NCBI GenBank assembly: GCA_964584905.1
Contig: CAZPCC010000273.1
Coordinates: 1 to 35,711, forward strand
DNA: 35,711 nucleotides
Reading direction: 5' to 3'
From: JALZIF01 sp964584905
GTDB taxonomy: Bacteria > Gemmatimonadota > Gemmatimonadetes > Gemmatimonadales > Gemmatimonadaceae
Shown here: one piece after another, positions 24,813-32,707 of the stretch
Numbering within the stretch: position 1 is the stretch's first letter
How the letters are laid out: each line of letters opens with the position of its first letter
The notes under the pieces: generated by a model
What the model was told of the DNA's origin: nothing
The model's database searches: none
Seen by the model: the letters and a program-made list of their open reading frames with translations, nothing else
Made by a program: the position numbers and the translations under genes

Positions 24813-25864
24813 TCAGGGTCGCGAGCTGGCCACCGTGGTACGCGCCTAACCGGTACATGGAGCTCTTTTACGCGGCAACGCGGGCCTACGGGATAGAGCA
24901 CGTACCGCACCTCCCGCTTCGCGCCGAAGCACTGGCGTCGAACGGTGTCCATGTCGCGCACCTGCACTGGGGCGAATGGGCTTGGCAATCACGGGGCCGC
25001 TTCGAATGGCGCCGGCGCAACGGGGTCAAGGCGCTCGGGCGCTTCATCGCCGACGCAGAGCGTCGCGGAATCGTCGTCATCTGGACGGTGCACAACCTCG
25101 CGCCTCACGAGAGCAGTCGGCGCTCGGATGAGGACGGGTTCGTGCTCCTGCATCACCGGGCAACGCTCCGGATTTTCCACTCGCGGCACGCTCGCGATGA
25201 GGCGCTCGAGCGATACGGGGCTAGCGGCGACACGATCGTGATGCCGCATGGAAACTACGACGGCGCCTTTCCGGCTCCGCGAAGCCGTGAGCTGGTTCGA
25301 ACCGAGCTCGGCCTGCGGCCCGAGACGCGAATGCTCCTCTGTGCGGGAAACGTTCGCGCCTACAAGGGTACCGAAGTCGCCGTTATGGCAATGCAGGAGC
25401 TGGCGAGGCGCGGATATCAGCTGTTGATCGCAGGGCGCGCCGAGGGGCGGGCGCTCGCGGAGATCAGGCGCGCAGTGCGAGGAATTTCCGGAGTACGACT
25501 GGAAGCGGGCCGAATGGTTGCCCAGCGGCTCGCCGATCTTCACGAAGCCGCCGACGCCGTGCTGCTTCCCTACTCGGATGTCACCGGCAGCGGGGCGCTG
25601 CTCGCCGCACTGACGCAATCGCGGGCGGTAATCGTCACGCCGCTGCCCTACTTCAAGGAGATTCTCGCACCCGAGCCCGACGCCGGGGTTATAGCCGCCG
25701 ACCTGTCGCCCGGTGCGCTCGTCAGGGCCGTTGAGGAATGCTTCGCCTCGAACATGCAGACGCGGTACGCGGCCGCTCGTCGCCTCGCCGATCTATACGC
25801 GTGGTACCGGGTGGTGCCACCCGTGGCGGAGTGGCTTCGTAGCCATGTGGTAGAACGCGCCTGA
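24809..25864 (+). CDS. Glycosyltransferase, GT4-like (GT-B fold)
   Basis: 351 residues. The start is GTG at 24809, overlapping the previous stop as GTGA and beginning VIRVASWPPWYAPNRYMELF, an ordinary first strand of GT-B enzymes. The open frame runs far upstream inside the GT2 gene; that part is a shadow. The C-terminal half has MLLCAGNVRAYKGTEVAVMAM (in two parts LLCAGNVRAYKG and TEVAVMAM), the nucleotide-sugar region, and LLPYSDVTGSGALLAALTQS in place of the classic ExxGxxxxEA motif. It resembles the GumK/beta-glucuronyltransferase-like GT4 group that uses PHGNYDGAFP-type loops (MPHGNYDG). It is the last gene of the first operon and converges on the second QueC-like gene (55-nt gap). Confidence 0.88.
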   Translation: MIRVASWPPWYAPNRYMELFYAATRAYGIEHVPHLPLRAEALASNGVHVAHLHWGEWAWQSRGRFEWRRRNGVKALGRFIADAERRGIVVIWTVHNLAPHESSRRSDEDGFVLLHHRATLRIFHSRHARDEALERYGASGDTIVMPHGNYDGAFPAPRSRELVRTELGLRPETRMLLCAGNVRAYKGTEVAVMAMQELARRGYQLLIAGRAEGRALAEIRRAVRGISGVRLEAGRMVAQRLADLHEAADAVLLPYSDVTGSGALLAALTQSRAVIVTPLPYFKEILAPEPDAGVIAADLSPGALVRAVEECFASNMQTRYAAARRLADLYAWYRVVPPVAEWLRSHVVERA

Positions 25865-25919
25865 CGCTATTCATCTCCGAGAAAGCCGTCGTTCCGGCGA
25901 AGGACCGAATCGATGATCA

Positions 25920-27116
25920 TTACCTGCCCGCCCGCCGCCACCACGGAGGCTTCGTTTCCGTCTTGTGCAGGCGCGCCTCGTAACGCGCCATTGCGCGTCG
26001 CATCGCGCTTGCCAGGTCACCGTATCCGCGCGACTCCAACGCCGGAGCGCATTCGGCGAACTGCGAGTGACTTCCATGCGATTCGATCGACACCCTGTCG
26101 ATAATGTCTGGCGTGACGTCGGCAGTTGGGAACGGCGCGCCGTCCAGCGCGCCTACAGCGAGCAGTTCCAGCTTCGTGCGCACGCATTTCTCGCATTCTC
26201 CGCAATTCGCCACGCCCTCGTCCGGCAGATCAATGAGGAAGCATACGCGCAATGCCGCCAGCCCTTCGGGCCATTGTCCGATCAATCGAACACGCTCGAG
26301 TCGCGAGATCGTCGGGTGCAGACTGTACACATCGAGATCATGTGAGGAATAGAATGCGTCGATGAGCGGATTCTGCCGCAGCGTGGGACCAATTCCCGCT
26401 CCGGCGCTGGCTATACCTAACGAGTCGATCCTCCGACTGAGGCCGTGCGCGACCGCGGCCAGCGCCGACATGTGGATGACGGTTCCCCACGCATCCCAGG
26501 ATGGATAGAGTGCCCGCAGGTTGGTGGCCGCGCTGAGAAGGGATAGCCCGGTCTCTTCGCACAGCCGCGCAAGGCGATCGCGGCGAGCGCTGAACAAGGC
26601 GAGCCGCTCCGGCACTGGTTCGCCCCGTTCAAAGTCGTATGTGTTCAGTCCGAAGATGTACAGCGCGTCGGCGAAGCTCGCCGGGTGAGTCCGCGGTACG
26701 GTCTGTCGGTTGATGCGGAGCGCCGCCAGGCTGTCCACCCCTCCGGAGAAGCAGAACGCAGCACGGCGCTCGGAGTACGAAACGGCGCCGGCCGAAGCTC
26801 GTTCGTTGAGCTCGAGGAGGGGCGGCCGGAGGTGAGGCTTCAGCATCGCCATCAGGTGCGTGGCCGTTCGCGATCCGTCGGCAAGACGCGGACAGACCTC
26901 CCCCTCCACGGCCACGCGGTGCTCTCCAAAGAGCATGGCGAGCGGAAAAGCCGCCAACAGCGCCGGATTGGACTGGGTAGCGGCCGAGTCAGCAAATTCG
27001 GCTGGCCAGTCGAACCAGACTACATCGTCGGCATGGTCGCGATCCTCCCAGGTGAGCCGGGCCGTCATTCGCGCGACATCTCCACGCTCCTCCATCCGCA
27101 CATCATGCACTCTCAT
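25920..27116 (-). CDS. QueC-like PP-loop ATPase (second paralogue), unknown function
   Basis: 398 residues. It shares the plan of the protein at 20459-21676: N-terminal beta-rich region (DVVWFDWPAEF), PP-loop SGGVDS at exactly 124-129, an ATNLR motif, an HMSALAAVAHGLS helix matching HGAALAGVAHALG, and a zinc-type cluster Cys292, Cys305, Cys308, Cys311. The first spacing is x12 instead of x8. The frame opens at 27428, but the ATG at 27116 follows GGAGG by 7 bases and overlaps the upstream stop as ATGA, so it is the start. Tight coupling to the asparagine-synthetase-like gene suggests the two proteins act together. The reaction is unknown; adenylation of a carboxylate followed by amide or nitrile formation is inferred from the fold. 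Confidence 0.8.
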   Translation of the reverse strand: MRVHDVRMEERGDVARMTARLTWEDRDHADDVVWFDWPAEFADSAATQSNPALLAAFPLAMLFGEHRVAVEGEVCPRLADGSRTATHLMAMLKPHLRPPLLELNERASAGAVSYSERRAAFCFSGGVDSLAALRINRQTVPRTHPASFADALYIFGLNTYDFERGEPVPERLALFSARRDRLARLCEETGLSLLSAATNLRALYPSWDAWGTVIHMSALAAVAHGLSRRIDSLGIASAGAGIGPTLRQNPLIDAFYSSHDLDVYSLHPTISRLERVRLIGQWPEGLAALRVCFLIDLPDEGVANCGECEKCVRTKLELLAVGALDGAPFPTADVTPDIIDRVSIESHGSHSQFAECAPALESRGYGDLASAMRRAMARYEARLHKTETKPPWWRRAGR

Positions 27117-28876
27117 ACCGGCGCCTCCCTCAGCACGCACCGCCGCATGAATCCAACGAGCATCTTGGGCAGAAAGCCCTGTAGCACGGTATCCGAGTGA
27201 CCGGCGGCCAAGACCGGTTCCGGAACGATCGTCGCAATTGCAGCCGGATCGAACCACTCGGCAAGCCGATCGCGCCCGTGCTCGGCCGCACCTCTCACAG
27301 CTCGCCAGCCGGCATTGTCGAAGTCGTAGATCCGCACGTAGTAGCGACGCTCCGAATCCCCGGCCTGACGCAGAATTGCCGGCGCAACTGCAGGAATGTG
27401 CCGGCCGAGCGCCCGACGCAACCTCCAACCGAGCGAGGGAGCCAGCGGCCCGACATCGTGCGCATTGCGATCGAGCGGCAGGCGTGCGAGCGCCGGGAAC
27501 TCACGGCGCATTACGCCATCCGCCAACCGACGGCTCGCCATCGTAGCGCGAGGCAACGCCAGCATCGTTTCCATCAGCTCCCGGTCCAGAATCGGCATCA
27601 CCGGCCACGTACCGAATGACAATCGCCATGGCACTGCCCCGGCGTGAAAGCGCTTGTAGGTTGCCGTCCGCCACCGCCAAGGTCGCTCGGCTGGATCGCT
27701 GCAAATCGAGTCGAACCGGTTTTGGATGACTCCTTCCACGTCGTCAACCAGCTTGCGCAGCGACTCGGTGCGCACGAGCGATCGTAGCACCTTGGGCGAT
27801 GTCGCGCGTTTGTAACTCCAAGCCAACATTTCCTCGCGTGCAGTCGGCAGGAGTGCATAACCACGCAACTCGAGAAGATACCCGTTCAGCAGCGCGCCTT
27901 CAGCGCTCACTAACGCATCCCATGTGCCCCAGGTATGCATGGAGCTCATGCCTCCCGACAGATGCTCCCACCGCACCACGCGGTCCGCGTAAGCCGGAAA
28001 ACCAATGTAATTGATCTCGCCCATTCGCTGAGGCAGGTGAAGTGCTCGCGCAACTCCGGCGGCACACATCGCGTCATAATCGGCCGGCTTGCCGAGCGTC
28101 AGTGCTTCTGACACGGTTCCATGCCGCGACACGTAGCCGCCGAGCAGCCTGGAATCGCGGCCGCCGGAGAGGAGGAGCGACACATTGCCATGCGGACGTA
28201 CGTGGCGGCGGACGGCAGTGTCCATGGCGGCGGCGAGCAAGTCCACCTGCTCATCGAAGCTGAGTGCGCCGTGGCGTTCTACTTCCGGAAAGACATAGTG
28301 CGAGGCCTCCGTTGCACCCGCCCCCGGTCGCCAGCGCAGGAGCGCACCGGCGCCGAGCCTTACGACTCCCTCGGTCAGACAGCGGCCGGCGAGCGGGCCA
28401 CCCGCCAGCAGCAGCCCGAACAGGCCCTCCGCGCTTATCGCTTGGCGAAAAAGCGGATGATGGCGAAATCCCTCCGGCGTGGAACCGGCGAGAAGCACAT
28501 CGCCCAACGCTGCATAGTAGACGGGGAACAGTCCGAGAATGTCTGCACCGATAATGACGTCATCGCCATCCACCACCGTTGCGGCGTAGAAACCGTCGAA
28601 GACCTGGGGCAGCGTCTGCTCGTTCGACCATGCGCGCGCAACCCCGGCCGCCGTTGCGCGGCCTCCGGTTCCGTCCTCCAGTGCATCACCCCATACCACT
28701 GCGCCGGTGCCGCCTGACGATACAGTGCTCAGCGGCGCGCTCGGCGACGCGCTCCAGACGATCGTCGTCCGGCCTGTCTCCAGCCGTCCGTTCTTCAGTG
28801 CCGGCACCGGGGCGAGCCAGGGAACCGCCAGAGCCACACAAGCCTCACGGCGCGCCGGATCGGGATCGGACACCAC
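27113..28876 (-). CDS. Asparagine-synthetase-like protein lacking the glutaminase cysteine
   Basis: 587 residues. Residues about 55-200 keep the fold signature of the class II glutamine amidotransferase domain (FDGFYAATVVDGDDVIIGADILG, in parts), and residues 225-560 form the synthetase domain with a PP-loop SGGRDS (237-242). Unlike AsnB, the protein does not begin with Met-Cys; no Cys is available at position 2, so it should not hydrolyse glutamine. Homologues without this Cys include beta-lactam synthetase and lasso-peptide cyclase, which join amines within a molecule or use ammonia or another amine. The start is GTG at 28876 (a second GTG follows); no ribosome site was seen. It follows the kinase gene by 27 nt and is coupled to the second QueC-like gene by ATGA. 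Confidence 0.8.
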   Translation of the reverse strand: MVSDPDPARREACVALAVPWLAPVPALKNGRLETGRTTIVWSASPSAPLSTVSSGGTGAVVWGDALEDGTGGRATAAGVARAWSNEQTLPQVFDGFYAATVVDGDDVIIGADILGLFPVYYAALGDVLLAGSTPEGFRHHPLFRQAISAEGLFGLLLAGGPLAGRCLTEGVVRLGAGALLRWRPGAGATEASHYVFPEVERHGALSFDEQVDLLAAAMDTAVRRHVRPHGNVSLLLSGGRDSRLLGGYVSRHGTVSEALTLGKPADYDAMCAAGVARALHLPQRMGEINYIGFPAYADRVVRWEHLSGGMSSMHTWGTWDALVSAEGALLNGYLLELRGYALLPTAREEMLAWSYKRATSPKVLRSLVRTESLRKLVDDVEGVIQNRFDSICSDPAERPWRWRTATYKRFHAGAVPWRLSFGTWPVMPILDRELMETMLALPRATMASRRLADGVMRREFPALARLPLDRNAHDVGPLAPSLGWRLRRALGRHIPAVAPAILRQAGDSERRYYVRIYDFDNAGWRAVRGAAEHGRDRLAEWFDPAAIATIVPEPVLAAGHSDTVLQGFLPKMLVGFMRRCVLREAPV

Positions 28877-28903
28877 GAAGAACGAAGCGATGAAGCCGTC
28901 TCG

Positions 28904-31564
28904 TCAGGCGTCAGGGGGAGCCGGCGAACCGCGCTCTATCAGCTGCTCGAATCGAGCGTCCCCCCGCAACGGGTCCCAGGCAGGATCGAGACGCAGCCAG
29001 TGCGACGTTATGCCCGACGGAATGCGGAGCGCCAGGTCGAGCGCGTCGAGCGCTTCCTTCCGGTTCCCAACCAGCAACTGGACACGGGCTTCGTTGATTA
29101 TCCAGCTCGGACCGTCGAGCGCGTCGGGCATGAGCAACTGCGCGCGCTTGGCCGCCCCGATTGCCTTTGCCTCCTCGCCGCGTAACGCGTATGCAATTCC
29201 CAACGCTCCGGAAATCCAGGCCACGTCCGGTGTCTTGGCGTATTCCGACTCGAGTACGAGGATGGAGGAATCGAGCGTGGCGCGCGCCGCAGCGCGCTGC
29301 CCCAGGTCCCCCAGTGCTTCGGCTCGAGCGAGCAGGTACATCGACGAGTCCAGCCCGAAGCGCCCGGGAACCGCCATCTCCAACCGCTCGGCGGGCGTTT
29401 CATACAGGCGCGCGGCGCCCATTAGCCAGTGGCCGAACAGCGGGCGCCAGCGGTCGGGAGGAACGATCGTGGCAACGCTGTCGAACAGCTGGCGTGCCGC
29501 CGCCGTATCGCCGTTGCGGCTCACCTGCAGCCCCGCCTTCAATAGATAGGCATCGACGAACGTGGGCTGCAGCGTGATCGCCCGATTGAGATACGTCTCC
29601 GCGAGATCATACTGCCGAATGTGCTGGCGAAGATGTCCGATGTTGAACCAGATGATGTGGAAGCGCGGGTCGAATTGGCCGGCAAGCTCGTAATCCCTGG
29701 CCGCTTGAATCCACTCGCCCTGGCGACGCCGGATATTGCCGAGTTGCAGGTAAACCCAGGCATTGCTCGGCTGGATCTGGCGCGCTGCGGTAAGAGCGTC
29801 GATCGCCTTTTCGTAGTCCCACTCCCCCCAATAGTGATACAGCCCCTGCGCGATGTGTGTCTCGGCCAGATTTGGGCCGAATTCCTTGGCCCGGTTTATC
29901 GCCGCCCGCGCGAGCGCGAGGCGTTCTGGCGTTTCATCATATCCGAGGCGATGAATCCATGTGTGCGTCTTGCCTAACTGTGCCCACGCCAGCGCGTAAC
30001 CCGGGTCGAGCTCCGTCGCTCGCTGGTACATCAGCGCTGCGGAATCCACATCCTGACGTTCCCAGCTGCGGTTGTAGTAGCTGTTCCCGCGCAGATAGAA
30101 GTCGTAGGCAGTGAGATTGTCGGTTGGAACCGCGGCCAGACGCTCCCTTTCAGGATCAGGGAGGGCTACGTTCAGCGCCCGTACCACGCCCTCAGCTACA
30201 CCGGCCTGCACGGCGAACACCTGCGACAGATCGAAATCTCCCTTGTACACTTCGGTCTGAGTCAGGTCGGATACCCTTATGAGGAGGACGGTGATTCTCA
30301 CTCCCGGTACGCTGCTCCCCGCTCGATTCCACCGCACGCTTCCCTCGAGCAGATAAGACACGTTGAGTTCATCACCGATCTCCTCTACCGATTTCGAGCT
30401 ATTGCGATACTGCGCTGCCGAGGTGCGCGCTATCACCCCGATGCTTCCGACGCCCGAAAGGCGGGACGTGATCTCTTCAGTGATCCCTTCCGTGAAGTAC
30501 TCGTCCTCCGCGGCCCCGACATTTCGAAACGGGAGAACTACGAGCCGCGTACCTGCGCCCGCAGGCCCACCGTCGAGCGCTTGCCAGCCGAAATAGCCGC
30601 CAGTACCTAACAGAACCATGAGCACTGCGAGAACTGCCCACCTGGCAGGGCTGAGCGGCTGCGCGCGGGTCGAAGGCCCGGTGGCGGTACCTGTCGCCCG
30701 ACCGGTGGACTGCTCGGCTTCGGTTGCCTCTCGCGGTGCGGCTCGCAAGGCAGCGGCCAGCTCACCGGCCGTGGCGTATCGATCGGCCGGTACCTTGGCC
30801 ATCGCCTTGCGAACCACCGCCTCAATGCCGGGAGAGATGTTCGCCCGCGCCACCCGCATCGATGGAACGGCCTCCATCGCATGCCGCGCCAGGATCACCG
30901 GAGCGGAGGCGCCGCTGAACGGCGGCTCGCCCACAAGCATCTCGTACAGCACGCAACCGAGAGCGTAGATGTCGCTGCGCCCGTCGACCTTGTCGCCCAT
31001 CCACTGCTCGGGACTCATGTAGTGGGGCGTTCCCACCGCGAGTCCTGTTTCCGTCAGCTTATCGGCAACTGCCTGATCTACAGCTCGTGCGATTCCGAAG
31101 TCACTCAACATCACCCGGTTTCCGGAAAGCAGGATGTTCTCCGGCTTTATGTCCCGGTGCACGAATCCCAGATCGTGCGCGTACTCCAGCGCGTCCGAAA
31201 CCTCGAGAACGATCTTGATCGCTTCATCTATCGACAGCTGCCGGTCCCGCTTCATCCGGCCGCCTAGCGACTCTCCCTCTACGAACGGCATCACGTAATA
31301 CAGCGTGCCGTCCGATTCCCCCGAGTCGTAAAGCGTCAGAATTCCGGGATGGTCCAGCTGCGCCGTGATCCGGATCTCTCTCAGAAATCGCTGCGCGCCT
31401 ACCGACCCCGCCAACTCCGGCTCCAGTACCTTGACCGCGACCGGAGTGTCATCCTCCGGGTCGCGCGCCAGATACACGGTCGCCATTCCTCCCCGTCCGA
31501 TCTCCTTCACGACGACGTACCGCTCGCCGAGCGCCTGTTGGAGATCCTGGAGGGGAGTAGTCAC
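28904..31564 (-). CDS. Ser/Thr protein kinase with TolB-like domain and TPR repeats
   Basis: 886 residues. The Hanks-type kinase domain (about 14-275) has the glycine loop GRGGMA (23-28), Lys45, HRDIKPEN (136-143), DFG (155-157) and APE-like SPEQ. A linker rich in Thr and Ala leads to one transmembrane helix (about 308-328). The outer part has a TolB-like N-terminal fold (LVVLPFRNVG, YFTEGITEEITSRLS) and several TPR helices (from about 490 to the end). The kinase is cytoplasmic and the TPR part periplasmic. This architecture is abundant in Gemmatimonadota. It lies between a glycosyltransferase gene (52 nt) and the asparagine-synthetase-like gene (27 nt), so it may regulate glycan production (inference). 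Confidence 0.92.
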   Translation of the reverse strand: MTTPLQDLQQALGERYVVVKEIGRGGMATVYLARDPEDDTPVAVKVLEPELAGSVGAQRFLREIRITAQLDHPGILTLYDSGESDGTLYYVMPFVEGESLGGRMKRDRQLSIDEAIKIVLEVSDALEYAHDLGFVHRDIKPENILLSGNRVMLSDFGIARAVDQAVADKLTETGLAVGTPHYMSPEQWMGDKVDGRSDIYALGCVLYEMLVGEPPFSGASAPVILARHAMEAVPSMRVARANISPGIEAVVRKAMAKVPADRYATAGELAAALRAAPREATEAEQSTGRATGTATGPSTRAQPLSPARWAVLAVLMVLLGTGGYFGWQALDGGPAGAGTRLVVLPFRNVGAAEDEYFTEGITEEITSRLSGVGSIGVIARTSAAQYRNSSKSVEEIGDELNVSYLLEGSVRWNRAGSSVPGVRITVLLIRVSDLTQTEVYKGDFDLSQVFAVQAGVAEGVVRALNVALPDPERERLAAVPTDNLTAYDFYLRGNSYYNRSWERQDVDSAALMYQRATELDPGYALAWAQLGKTHTWIHRLGYDETPERLALARAAINRAKEFGPNLAETHIAQGLYHYWGEWDYEKAIDALTAARQIQPSNAWVYLQLGNIRRRQGEWIQAARDYELAGQFDPRFHIIWFNIGHLRQHIRQYDLAETYLNRAITLQPTFVDAYLLKAGLQVSRNGDTAAARQLFDSVATIVPPDRWRPLFGHWLMGAARLYETPAERLEMAVPGRFGLDSSMYLLARAEALGDLGQRAAARATLDSSILVLESEYAKTPDVAWISGALGIAYALRGEEAKAIGAAKRAQLLMPDALDGPSWIINEARVQLLVGNRKEALDALDLALRIPSGITSHWLRLDPAWDPLRGDARFEQLIERGSPAPPDA

Positions 31565-31616
31565 GGAAGTCGTCGGCTAGTTTGCGGCCCGCCCATCGGC
31601 GAGCCTGCTGGCAGCT

Positions 31617-32696
31617 TCAGGCGGGAAAATGCTGATGCAGCACATCACGATAGACCTCGGCACGCTTGTCCCAAGTATGGTGCTCCAGAACGTAGCGCTG
31701 AGCACCTTCCCGGTCCCACCGGCGCTCTGCCGCGTCGATGACCAGCCGCGCCATCTCATCCATGTCGCCGTTCTGCACCACGTACCCCAACCCCGAATCG
31801 CGCACCACGTGGTCGTTCGGAAAGCCCGACTCGCTGACGGTCGGGAGCCCGGCACGAAGGTAGTGGTAGATCTTGGTGCTCTCATTGTTATGCATGAAAG
31901 TCCCGGCCGACACAACCACCCCGACCGTCGCGAAATGCATGTGGTCCCATGAAGACCGATACGACACTGCACCCAGATGGGTGACGAACCGGCGGTCGAG
32001 CCGGGACCGGTCCCCAGGGCCAAAAACGTATACGCGCCCGCGTGGCGCAAGCAGGGCTCCGAGCGCATTGAGCTTTTCCGAGAGCACCCGGGTCGCCTCG
32101 GGCTGCACATCGTACAGATTACCCGAGAACACGCAGCGAATCGGCGGCCCCACCGGATATGGATCACTCCCCGGCGAAGGAAGCTCCGCATCGGCCGCCC
32201 CCGGCACCAGAAGGAATCCGGCGTGCCTTCCAATCGTCTGTTGCCAGAGGGCTCTGCCCGGTTCGGACAATAATGTTACGTAGCAGGCCCTTTCGTGAAT
32301 AGCGCGCTGCACCTCGAACATCCGTGCTCGCTGCTCGCCGTAGAAGTATATACCCGCCATGTCAGTCGGTCCCACGACCGAGCCGAGCTTGGCGATCAGA
32401 AACTCATGGTTCCTGCCCCCATACCGCTCGAGCGTCTCGAAGCCCTGATGGAACAAGGTCTTGACCACGTCGTACTCGTCCCATTTCACCCGCGAGAGCG
32501 CCACCCGCCTCAGGTTCGGCGCCATCTGCACCGGTCGCCCCGTGATGCGCAGGCCCAGCTCCGCACTGGCCATGTCCACCTGATGACCACCGCGGGCGAG
32601 CGCCTCGGAGATTTTGAGCCAGCGGATGTGGGCCATGTCGCGCGGAGTGGTTATCGCGCCGCGCTCGGTATTGTAGACGGTGACGATTTTCGCCAT
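31617..32696 (-). CDS. Glycosyltransferase, GT-B fold (GT4-like)
   Basis: 359 residues. The N-terminal part (PRDMAHIRWLKISEALARGGHQVDMAS, in two parts) has the usual first helix of GT-B enzymes that follows the donor side, and the C-terminal half has FSGNLYD, VYVFGPGDRSRL, and the nucleotide-site segment NNESTKIYHYLRAGLPTVSE, close to the ExxGxxxxE pattern of GT4. No signal or membrane segment. The ATG at 32696 is only 11 bp from the divergent asnB start, so its promoter must lie inside asnB or beyond. It heads the minus-strand operon with the kinase, the asparagine-synthetase-like gene and the second QueC-like gene. Sugar and linkage cannot be inferred. Confidence 0.85.
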   Translation of the reverse strand: MAKIVTVYNTERGAITTPRDMAHIRWLKISEALARGGHQVDMASAELGLRITGRPVQMAPNLRRVALSRVKWDEYDVVKTLFHQGFETLERYGGRNHEFLIAKLGSVVGPTDMAGIYFYGEQRARMFEVQRAIHERACYVTLLSEPGRALWQQTIGRHAGFLLVPGAADAELPSPGSDPYPVGPPIRCVFSGNLYDVQPEATRVLSEKLNALGALLAPRGRVYVFGPGDRSRLDRRFVTHLGAVSYRSSWDHMHFATVGVVVSAGTFMHNNESTKIYHYLRAGLPTVSESGFPNDHVVRDSGLGYVVQNGDMDEMARLVIDAAERRWDREGAQRYVLEHHTWDKRAEVYRDVLHQHFPA

Positions 32697-32707
32697 CGGG
32701 GTAGCTC

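Noticed and set aside
20459..27116. QatABCD or CBASS-type defence system based on the QueC-like proteins
   Set aside because: No QatA ATPase, QatB, QatD nuclease, nucleotidyltransferase or effector gene is nearby; the neighbours are glycan genes.
27113..28876. Lasso-peptide biosynthesis locus based on the Cys-less asparagine-synthetase homologue
   Set aside because: No RiPP recognition element, B2-type leader peptidase or short precursor gene was found beside it.
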